A DNA stretch of 64,000 nucleotides from Palsa-295 sp963785585 (GTDB taxonomy: Bacteria; Acidobacteriota; Terriglobia; Acidiferrales; UBA7541), in contig CAWAVW010000004.1 of assembly GCA_963785585.1 (NCBI GenBank), positions 2,542,001 through 2,606,000 on the forward strand, read 5' to 3'. The notes under the pieces are model-generated. The model did not search any database. It saw nothing but the letters and a program-made list of their open reading frames with translations, and was not told the DNA's origin. Positions 44,428 to 51,801 of the stretch are shown in pieces (within the stretch, counting starts at the first letter, position 1; the number at the start of each line of letters is the position of its first letter). A program made the translations under genes and the position numbers.

Positions 44428-45314
44428 AGAGACCTCCGGACCGCATCGGAAAGTTGCGAAAACGAATCGACCACCACGCCGCCGGCGGACTCAAGCGCGG
44501 CGCGCTTCGCGTCATAGGTGCCAGCGCCCTTTTCGACGATGGCGCCGGCATGAGAATAGCGCATGCCGGATTGAGCACTGCGCCCACCGATGTGCGCGAT
44601 GACGGGTTTGGTGATGGTGCCGGACTTCATAAGGGCGGCAACCTGCTCTTCCTGCGACGTCCCGATTTCGCCGACGAGGACGATTGCCTTGGTATCGGGA
44701 TCGCTTTGAAATTTTGCGGCAATTTCCTCCATGCGCGTGCCGAGGACGGCGTCGCCTCCTACGTGGACGAGCGTGGAAATGCCGACGCCAGATTGCCCGA
44801 GTTCGTATGCGGCGGCAACGCCCATTCCACCGCTGCGAGAAATAAGTCCGGCGGGGCCCGGATGAAGCCAGGCTCGGACGCTCTTCGCCGAACCGCCGAC
44901 AAGGCCGACAACGGCCTGGTCCGGGACGATGACGCCGGCGGTGTTGGGACCGAGCACGGAGACGCCGCGGAGTTTCGCAGCGGCGCAAACTTCCAGAACG
45001 TCATAGACCGGGACTCGATCGGCAATGAGAACGACGAACGAGATTCCCGCTTCGACGGCGTCGAGGGCGGCCGACTTCGCATCCGGCCCGGGAACGAAAA
45101 TCACGGAAACGTCGAGCGAACCGGCGTGCCGAGCGGCGTCGGCGACGGAATCGAAAACGGGTACGCCGAAAACGTCCTGGCCGGCGCGGCCAGGCGCGGA
45201 ACCGGCGACGACGTTTGTGCCGTAGTCCAGCATGTATCGGGTGCGGAGACGGCCCTCGCGGCCGGTGATTCCCTGCACCAGAACGCGCTTTTTCGGATCA
45301 ATCAGCAGCGGCAT
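44424..45314 (-). CDS. Succinyl-CoA synthetase alpha-like subunit (CoA-ligase)
   Basis: 296-residue protein with an N-terminal CoA-binding Rossmann domain (VLVQGITGREGRLRTRYM, residues ~11-28) and a C-terminal ligase domain. The phosphohistidine of the family is present at ~255 in SHAGAIV. It should form a complex with the beta-like protein encoded just upstream, whose gene it overlaps by 17 nt, and activate a carboxylic acid to its CoA thioester with ATP. The same pairing with a citryl-CoA lyase is known as citryl-CoA synthetase, but sequence alone cannot tell citrate from malate, succinate or another acid. Confidence 0.88.
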   Translation of the reverse strand: MPLLIDPKKRVLVQGITGREGRLRTRYMLDYGTNVVAGSAPGRAGQDVFGVPVFDSVADAARHAGSLDVSVIFVPGPDAKSAALDAVEAGISFVVLIADRVPVYDVLEVCAAAKLRGVSVLGPNTAGVIVPDQAVVGLVGGSAKSVRAWLHPGPAGLISRSGGMGVAAAYELGQSGVGISTLVHVGGDAVLGTRMEEIAAKFQSDPDTKAIVLVGEIGTSQEEQVAALMKSGTITKPVIAHIGGRSAQSGMRYSHAGAIVEKGAGTYDAKRAALESAGGVVVDSFSQLSDAVRRSL

Positions 45315-46815
45315 GATTCTTGCGGTACTCCCAAAGTCCTGGAATGGGAAAGTCGATCTGCGCGCCGCGATTGCCGGAATGAAAACACTCTTCTTCGCAG
45401 GCGATACATTCGGTGCAGCGACCGCGCTTCGCGTCGGATTCGGAAATGGCCAGTACAGGAAGGCCGTCCGAAAGTTTCAGGATGTTGGGTTCACAGGCAG
45501 CGACGCAGGGTTTCGATTCGCACGACACGCACAGCGTGTGATCGTAGCTGATCTTTCCGGTTCGCGTTTCGAAGGAATAGGCGCTCGAGGCGGGCGGCGA
45601 TTGTCGGACGGTGCCCGGGTGGTGCGGCTTGGCGTGGCTGGCATCGACGAGTTGTTCCAGGCGCGAAACGCAGAATTCCGTGCTGTGCGTTTTTTGGTAT
45701 GTCTCGACGGGCGCGGATGCGAGAGCAGCGTGCCGCTGCATAATCGCAGCGGCTTGCTCTTCGCCATTGCCGCCAAGGCGGAGAACCGCGGGGACGTCGA
45801 GATTGTCTTCGCGGAAAGCCTTTACGAGTGCGCGAGCGAGGTCGGCCTGATTTTGGCTGGCGATGCCGGAGCCGCAGAGAAAATATCCGGCGATGCCGGG
45901 CTGAGACAGGATGATTTTCGCGGCGCGATAGACTTTAGAGGCCGGGGGGTTGCCGCTGGTGTCCACAAAATCGGCGGCTTCGAAATTTGCGGTGGTGAGG
46001 GCGTCGAGGGCGGCCATGGCTCCTCCGCCGCCGCAGCCGTGAAAGCCGATGAGCGGCCAATCGGCGTGGTGGCGAGCGAGCTGCAGGAAGAAAAACGTGC
46101 CGCGATAGTCGGCCGTTTCGACGGCCCATGCGATGCAGTCAAGTTCGGTGGGCGGGCCGGGGGCTTCGCGGGCGAAGTCGATGCCGAGCTCGGGATGGCG
46201 AAAAACGGAATAGTCGTCGATGGAGATACGGCAATCGAGGGCGACGAATCCGCCGTCTGCCGTGCGGACGAGGGGATTCATTTCGGCGGTGCGAGCATCG
46301 AGACTGCGAGCGAGACGCCAGAATTTTTCAAGAAACGGCGAAATGGCTTCGGGAAGTCCGGCAAGGCGCGCGAAAGAACGAAAGGATTCGGGTTGATCGG
46401 GGCGGAGGAGATTGAGGGGCATTCGATGAATCGATGAGTCGCGGTCTTCGATGCCGGAGCCCCCGTATGGGCTGGCGAGGAGAATCGGCGTGCGTTCGCG
46501 GTCGTCGATGGCGATACCGACATAGTATTCGGCTTCCGAAGCGATGAATTGTTCGACGAGGATTTGCGCGCTGTTGGTGGCAGCGAAGATTGCGCGGGCG
46601 GCAACAACCGCGTCGGCTGGGGTGTGCACGATGCGAACGGCGCCAATCCTGGCGCGATTGGTTCCAGCGATCTGCGCTTTGATGACGGCGGCGCCGCCGA
46701 GGCGTGCGGCGATTTCGCCGCACTGTTCAGGGGTGGAGGCTAATTCCCCTTCGGGCACAAGAATTCCGGCGCTTCGGAGAAGCTGCTTATTCTGGAATTC
46801 GGTGAGTCTCGCCAC
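45298..46815 (-). CDS. Succinyl-CoA synthetase beta-like ATP-grasp subunit fused to an 8-Cys ferredoxin domain
   Basis: 505-residue protein. Residues ~1-385 are a beta-like subunit: ATP-grasp with VIKAQIAGTNRARIGAVRI, AEMNPLV, then the CoA-ligase domain with FVDTSGNP and VLRLGGNGEEQAA. A linker of about 40 residues leads to a C-terminal ferredoxin-like domain with Cys at 429, 432, 437, 441 (CxxCxxxxCxxxCEP) and 467, 470, 473, 477 (CxxCxxCxxxC), enough for two [4Fe-4S] clusters. Normal SCS beta subunits end near residue 390. The GTG start has AAGGAT 9 nt upstream. First gene of the four-gene operon. The role of the clusters (redox link, oxygen sensing or structure) is not known. Confidence 0.87.
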   Translation of the reverse strand: MARLTEFQNKQLLRSAGILVPEGELASTPEQCGEIAARLGGAAVIKAQIAGTNRARIGAVRIVHTPADAVVAARAIFAATNSAQILVEQFIASEAEYYVGIAIDDRERTPILLASPYGGSGIEDRDSSIHRMPLNLLRPDQPESFRSFARLAGLPEAISPFLEKFWRLARSLDARTAEMNPLVRTADGGFVALDCRISIDDYSVFRHPELGIDFAREAPGPPTELDCIAWAVETADYRGTFFFLQLARHHADWPLIGFHGCGGGGAMAALDALTTANFEAADFVDTSGNPPASKVYRAAKIILSQPGIAGYFLCGSGIASQNQADLARALVKAFREDNLDVPAVLRLGGNGEEQAAAIMQRHAALASAPVETYQKTHSTEFCVSRLEQLVDASHAKPHHPGTVRQSPPASSAYSFETRTGKISYDHTLCVSCESKPCVAACEPNILKLSDGLPVLAISESDAKRGRCTECIACEEECFHSGNRGAQIDFPIPGLWEYRKNHAAAD

Positions 46816-46956
46816 GCGTCAGAAATCCTTCGAAGCACGAACGCTCATCATACGGAGGAAATCAAAAGCGCCGAGTGAAAAATGAAACGGGCGGTTATTT
46901 CGGTCCGCTCGACGGCCACGCCGGGCGGCTTCGATCCTCTTCCTTAGAAATGGGGA

Positions 46957-47001
46957 GGCGCTGCCAGCACCGGGGTCCCAGGTCCCAATGCGGGCAGCGC
47001 C
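46957..47001. repeat. Inverted repeat between the CoA-ligase operon and receptor 2
   Basis: GGCGCTGCC (46957-46965) and GGCAGCGCC (46993-47001) are complementary over 9 bp with a 27-nt centre. It lies 49 nt past the stop of receptor 2 on the minus strand. There is no T-run, so it may be a weak terminator or an mRNA-protecting hairpin. Confidence 0.4.
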
Positions 47002-47049
47002 CAAAGCAACAACCTTGTCGAGCAAATCCAATCGCCGGCGGTTTGTGGA

Positions 47050-50000
47050 TTAGAACATCACCTTGAAACCGAGCTGTACGATACGACCTTCTCGCGAGCC
47101 CTCGACCTGACCGAAAGGAACGTCGGTATTGGGATCGACGGGGTAGGTGGTGCTCACGGCGTTCCACTGCGTGTGATTGAACGCGTTAAAGAAGTCGCCG
47201 CGCAATTCGCCGTGCAGCCGTTCGTTGATGATCGGGAAATTCTTGCCGATGGAAATGTCCCAATTGTTTTGACCTGGGCCGCGAACGATACCGGGGCCGG
47301 CGTTACCACGAGTGTTCGTGGGAGGCGCGGTAAAAGCTGCGGTGTTGAAGTACTCGGCGAACGAGCGGTTTCCGGGAGAGAAGTTCGGGTTCCCCGTGAC
47401 GGAGAGTTGGTCAGGGCCAGCGTAATCGTTGGCTGTGGTTTGGTCGTTGTAAACAGACAGAGCGTCGCCGGATTCGAGAGTGACGATGGCGCTGATTCTC
47501 CAGTCCGAGAATGCGAGCTTCAACGGGCGCGACCAGTCCTGGCCATACACAGGCGCATAGACCGGGCTGAACACAAACCGGTGACGATGGGAGAGCGTGG
47601 CCTCTCCGCGATTTGGAAGCACGCTCAGCGGATAGTTATAGCCATTGGGCACGGTGAACTGGCCGTTCAGCCCGCGGTCGGAAATGGTCTTGCCGTAGGT
47701 GTAGTGGGTGGTGAACAGCAGGCCGTGCGACATGCGCTTTTCGATCTTAACGACGCCGGCATTGTATGACGAGTTCAGGCCGGGACGCTGGAGGTAGATG
47801 TCGCCGAAGCGGCCGGAATTATTCGGACGGGCTGCGTCGAAAGCGTCCTGGGTAACCCAACCGGTTTGGTAGGCCGGCACGTTGATATCAACATAGAACG
47901 AGCCTTTCCGTCCCTGTGCCCCGACGTAGCTGACGGTCAAAACCGTATTCGGAGTCAATTCGCGCTGGATATCCATGGATTCGCGCAGGTAATAGGGAGT
48001 GGTCATGGACTTGTTATCAAAATAATAGATCGTCTGAAGAGCATCATCGCCGAAGTAGCCCTGGCCTGTGCCGGTGCTAACGGGATATTCGCCGGCGGTG
48101 AGCGGAGGCTCCGTCTGGAAAACGTTGGACAAGTGCAAAGCGGGGATGGCGTTGGGGACACCCAAACGGGCGTTGGTCAATTCGTCGCCGGTAAAGTAGC
48201 CCGGCACGCCGTTTAGTGCGTTGCCGACCGCACCGGAAATTTCGCTGGAACCTCCGTTGTAGAAAACGCCGAAACCGGCGCGGACAACGGTCTTCGGCAT
48301 CACCTGGTAGGCAAAGCTGAAGCGCGGAGCAAAATTGTTCTTGTCCGCGGAAAGAGGGTGGTTACTGAGTCCAGGGGCCAATCCGGGCAGCGCCAACGTA
48401 CCACCGGACGAATCGGGACGGTAGATTGCACAGCAAAGATTGTTCAGAGCGTAGATCGGAATATTCAAGTCGTAACGGATGCCATAGGTGATGGTGAGCT
48501 TGGAGTTGATCTGGAAACGGTCGCTGACGTAGGCGCCCCAGGAAGGGACGACGACGTTCAATTCCGGCGCCAGCGGATCGTTGCCACCGCCAAAGTCGTA
48601 GCGCTGATGGATCAAATCCGGCAATCCGAGGAGCAGGTCAGCGATTCCATCGCCGGGCGTCGAGCCGATATCGGAACCGGAGGCCGTGAAGAGCGTGCCG
48701 GCAGATTCACCGAAGTTGACGAAGCGAATGAAATCCCAGTCGTATTCCCCTTTTCGAAGATAGTCCAAGCCGACGCTGATGGTATGGCGGTTCCAAACCT
48801 TGGTGACGTTATCCGACAATTGAAAGGTGCGGTTTTTCGCTCGGAAGACCTGGTTGAAACCGGGCGAAGCGTAGCCGAAGACGTTTAGGGCCAGCACTCC
48901 GTGCGTGAGGCCCGATCCGGTGTTTTGAAAGAGCGAATTAAACGGATTCGCGCTGCTGTTGAGGTAAGCGAGCTGGGACGGCGAATTGGTGATCAAGGCG
49001 CCGGTGCCAATGGCGAATATGAATTCATTGGTGAGCGTGGGCGAAAAGGAATGAGCATCGTTGACGGTGATTAAGTGCGAGCCATCGTCCACGTTGCCCA
49101 CGTAGTTGGGAAACACACCGCCGGTATTGTCCTGCGTTCCGTGATATTGCGAATAGGTGACGAACACGCTGTTCTTGTTGGTGATGCGGTAGTCAAAACG
49201 ACTGTCGAAATGATAGGTCGTGTAACCCTGCACCGAGCTGTACAGATAATTGTCCGGATTCGCAGCGCTGGGCGTAGTGTTCGCGTGAGGATACAGAGCA
49301 ATGATCGCGGCGGAGGCGGGGTCGATCAACGGAGCGCCGCCGGGCTGCGTGGCAAGATCCAGCCGGTTGCCAGGAATGGGCTGGCGCGTGTAGGTGCCAT
49401 CGCCGTTATACACGGTGGTGTACGGATTATAGAGCTGCTGCGGATTCGGGCCCGCGAGCAAGGCGCTAAAGTCGCCGGTGCGCTCGGCGTCACTCGGGAC
49501 AAGAGCGAACTGGTCGCCGCCGCCGACCTTCAATGGGAAGCGTTCATAGTTGACAAAGAAGAACGCGCGATCCTTCAGGTGCACCAAATGTGGGATATCG
49601 ACGGGCCCGCCGAAGTTGCCGCCGTACTGGTTGCTGCGCAGAAACGGCTTGGAGGGGACCAAGCCCTGCGAGAGCGCTTGTTCTTTCGCATACGGACTAA
49701 GAGCGTTGAATGCGTCATTTTCGAGGTAATCGTACACCGAGCCGTGAAACGAGTTGGTCCCGCCTTTGGTGGAAACGTTGAACGTGGTGATGTCATGTCC
49801 GTTCGCCGCGGAGAAATCGGCAACGCTGATTTTCACCTCTGAAATCGCTTCGGCCGATGGAGCATAGCTAATGCTGCTGTCGTAGTTTTCGTTGGCGTTC
49901 ACGCCGTTGATATAGAAACCGTTGTCGCGCGATCCCTCGACCACACCGCCCGCCGAATACTGGACGCCGCCGGCGGTAAAGCTGGCGCCGACGTCATAGG

Positions 50001-50535
50001 TGCCGCCAGGATTGATGTTGGCGCGGGGCGAAGTGCTGACGGCGGGGACAAGGGCCGCGAGCGAAGTGTAATTGCGGCCGTTGATGGGAACGTTTTCGAC
50101 CTGTTCCTGGTCCACGGTTTCGCCGACAGAGACGCGGTCGGTTTGGATCAGGGGTTCGGCGCTGCTGACCACGACGGTCTGATCGGTGCCGCCGAGGGAT
50201 AGGGCGACGTCGTACCGGAGGGCAGCCTGGGTACCGACGGTCAGGATATCGCCTTCGGCTTTCTTGAAGCCCTTGCTCTCGACAGTCACTTTGTATTTAC
50301 CGATGGTGAGCTGGTTGAACTCGTAGTGGCCGTTGCCATCGGTGACGGATTTCACGACGACGCCGCGATCGACGTCGGTAAGCGCCACTTGCGCGCCCAC
50401 GACGGCGGCACCGGAAGGGTCGGTGACGAAACCGCTGAGGGCGCTGCGCTGGGCGAACTGAGCGGCGAGCGGGGAGACCGCACAGACGAGAAAGAAGATC
50501 GCGAGATTGCGGGCAAAAGCCGTGAGTCCGTGCAT
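47050..50535 (-). CDS. Oar-like TonB-dependent receptor 2
   Basis: 1161-residue outer-membrane protein. The start at 50535 has GGGAGGG 6 nt upstream; the signal peptide ends in PLAAQ. The N-terminal CarboxypepD_reg domain has ALSGFVTDPSGAAVVGAQV and YKVTVESKGFKKAEG, the plug has VENVPINGRNYTSLAALVPAV and the DNGFYINGVNANENY TonB-plug-like turn, and the barrel ends in QLGFKVMF. It shares the general layout of receptor 1 but only modest sequence similarity, so they are unlikely to be recent duplicates. The promoter carries a near-perfect LacI palindrome, and the LacI-2 gene lies just upstream. Confidence 0.92.
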   Translation of the reverse strand: MHGLTAFARNLAIFFLVCAVSPLAAQFAQRSALSGFVTDPSGAAVVGAQVALTDVDRGVVVKSVTDGNGHYEFNQLTIGKYKVTVESKGFKKAEGDILTVGTQAALRYDVALSLGGTDQTVVVSSAEPLIQTDRVSVGETVDQEQVENVPINGRNYTSLAALVPAVSTSPRANINPGGTYDVGASFTAGGVQYSAGGVVEGSRDNGFYINGVNANENYDSSISYAPSAEAISEVKISVADFSAANGHDITTFNVSTKGGTNSFHGSVYDYLENDAFNALSPYAKEQALSQGLVPSKPFLRSNQYGGNFGGPVDIPHLVHLKDRAFFFVNYERFPLKVGGGDQFALVPSDAERTGDFSALLAGPNPQQLYNPYTTVYNGDGTYTRQPIPGNRLDLATQPGGAPLIDPASAAIIALYPHANTTPSAANPDNYLYSSVQGYTTYHFDSRFDYRITNKNSVFVTYSQYHGTQDNTGGVFPNYVGNVDDGSHLITVNDAHSFSPTLTNEFIFAIGTGALITNSPSQLAYLNSSANPFNSLFQNTGSGLTHGVLALNVFGYASPGFNQVFRAKNRTFQLSDNVTKVWNRHTISVGLDYLRKGEYDWDFIRFVNFGESAGTLFTASGSDIGSTPGDGIADLLLGLPDLIHQRYDFGGGNDPLAPELNVVVPSWGAYVSDRFQINSKLTITYGIRYDLNIPIYALNNLCCAIYRPDSSGGTLALPGLAPGLSNHPLSADKNNFAPRFSFAYQVMPKTVVRAGFGVFYNGGSSEISGAVGNALNGVPGYFTGDELTNARLGVPNAIPALHLSNVFQTEPPLTAGEYPVSTGTGQGYFGDDALQTIYYFDNKSMTTPYYLRESMDIQRELTPNTVLTVSYVGAQGRKGSFYVDINVPAYQTGWVTQDAFDAARPNNSGRFGDIYLQRPGLNSSYNAGVVKIEKRMSHGLLFTTHYTYGKTISDRGLNGQFTVPNGYNYPLSVLPNRGEATLSHRHRFVFSPVYAPVYGQDWSRPLKLAFSDWRISAIVTLESGDALSVYNDQTTANDYAGPDQLSVTGNPNFSPGNRSFAEYFNTAAFTAPPTNTRGNAGPGIVRGPGQNNWDISIGKNFPIINERLHGELRGDFFNAFNHTQWNAVSTTYPVDPNTDVPFGQVEGSREGRIVQLGFKVMF

Positions 50536-50566
50536 GAAACCCTCCCTGAGGGGAAAACGTTCAATT

Positions 50567-50582
50567 TTTGAAAGCTTTCAAA
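50567..50582 (-). promoter_or_regulatory. Perfect 16-bp LacI-type palindrome at receptor 2
   Basis: TTTGAAAGCTTTCAAA is an uninterrupted palindrome. Its 12-bp core TGAAAGCTTTCA (50569-50580) begins 15 nt after the -10 box, the same distance as at GH39 and receptor 1. It sits between the -10 box and the start codon, and the LacI-2 gene is 100 nt away on the same strand. Confidence 0.85.
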
Positions 50583-50595
50583 TACGGTGCGTGAA

Positions 50596-50625
50596 AATGT
50601 AACTTCCCGGAAATGTATTTGTCAA
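50596..50625 (-). promoter_or_regulatory. Promoter of receptor 2
   Basis: On the minus strand: TTGACA (50620-50625), 18-nt spacer, TACATT (50596-50601). The -10 is only a 4/6 match, but the fit with the operator position supports it. Confidence 0.7.
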
Positions 50626-50681
50626 ACGATTTTATTGTATTTGTTTTTCGGCTACGTCCGGCTGCGGGCCGATAGCCGGAA

Positions 50682-51761
50682 CTACCGCCTGCGAGGCGAT
50701 CGCCGTTTCGACGCCGCTCTGCCCCGCGCGCCCATCCGGTTCGAGGCGACGAAATCGCCCGGTGGCGCGGTGGAGTTTCTGATTTTCAGTTCGGTGCCGA
50801 GGACGATGTGACGAGCGCGGCCTTCCCCGCCCGAAACGCGCTCCAGCAGGATGCGAGCGGCGGTAGCGCCCAACTGATGGCCCGATTGCGAGACGCAGGA
50901 AAGCGAAGGATACGTGAGTTCGGTGACGTCGAGATTGTCGAATCCCATCAGGGAAACGTCGGCGGGACAATTTAAACCTTCCTGACGCAGGGCCAAAAGA
51001 ACTCCGAGGGCAATCAAGTCATTGCCGGCGAGAATGGCCGTGGGGCGCGGATTCATGCGCAGCAGCGCAATACCGCGGACGTTGCCGCCTTGCTTATCGA
51101 ACGTGGTTTCCTGGACGAAATTCGGAATGATTTCAATTTTCGCTTCGCGCATGGCGCGCTTGAAGCCGAGCAAGCGCTGGCGGGAGTTGGTGAGATGAAG
51201 CGGGCCCATCACGGCGGCGATTTTCGTGTGGCCGAGCTCGATTAGGTAGCGTGTGGCGCGGTAGGTGCCGTTGGCGTTATCCACCGTGACCGTGTCACCG
51301 CTCCAATTTTGCGGCGTACGGTCGATACAAACGATGGCGGTGCCGGCATCGCGGTAGCTTTTGGCCTGTTCGACCAGGTCGCTGAAGTTCGAAGGAATTA
51401 CAATCAGGCCGGCTGGGCGATAGGTGCGGAGTTCGTTCAGAAAAATTAATTCCTTGGCGTGGTCGTTGTCGGTGTTGCAAAGAATCAAGCGATGGCCGTT
51501 GGCGAAAGCGACGTCTTCCGCGCCGCGAACCACGCCTGGGAAAAAGGGATTGGTGACGTCCGGGATAATCATCCCGATGATGCGTGTGCGCTCCCGCCGC
51601 AGGCCGCGAGCGAGTTCGCTGGGCTGGTAACGAAGCGCGGCGACCGCGTCGAGAACGCGCTGCCGCGTGGCATTGCGGACTTTCGCGGAGCCGTTGAGAA
51701 CGTTCGAGACGGTGCCGAGCGAGACGCCGGCCTTCTCCGCGATGTGTTTCATGTTTGCCAT
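50682..51761 (-). CDS. LacI-family transcription regulator 2
   Basis: 359-residue repressor. The helix-turn-helix is MKHIAEKAGVSLGTVSNVLN, with hinge YQPSELARGLRR, an effector domain starting RIIGMIIPDVTNPFFPG and the closing GFDNLDVTELTYPSLSCVSQ. The C-terminus has a basic tail. It lies 40 nt after the second glycosidase/FGE-like gene on the same strand and so is probably in that operon. Nearby candidate sites are TGAAAGCTTTCA at receptor 2 and TGAAACGTTTTA in the promoter of the operon that contains the gene, implying autoregulation. Confidence 0.92.
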   Translation of the reverse strand: MANMKHIAEKAGVSLGTVSNVLNGSAKVRNATRQRVLDAVAALRYQPSELARGLRRERTRIIGMIIPDVTNPFFPGVVRGAEDVAFANGHRLILCNTDNDHAKELIFLNELRTYRPAGLIVIPSNFSDLVEQAKSYRDAGTAIVCIDRTPQNWSGDTVTVDNANGTYRATRYLIELGHTKIAAVMGPLHLTNSRQRLLGFKRAMREAKIEIIPNFVQETTFDKQGGNVRGIALLRMNPRPTAILAGNDLIALGVLLALRQEGLNCPADVSLMGFDNLDVTELTYPSLSCVSQSGHQLGATAARILLERVSGGEGRARHIVLGTELKIRNSTAPPGDFVASNRMGARGRAASKRRSPRRR

Positions 51762-51801
51762 TCGTTTAGCTCAATGTGCCGGTAGGCACTAAAGATGTGC
51801 G

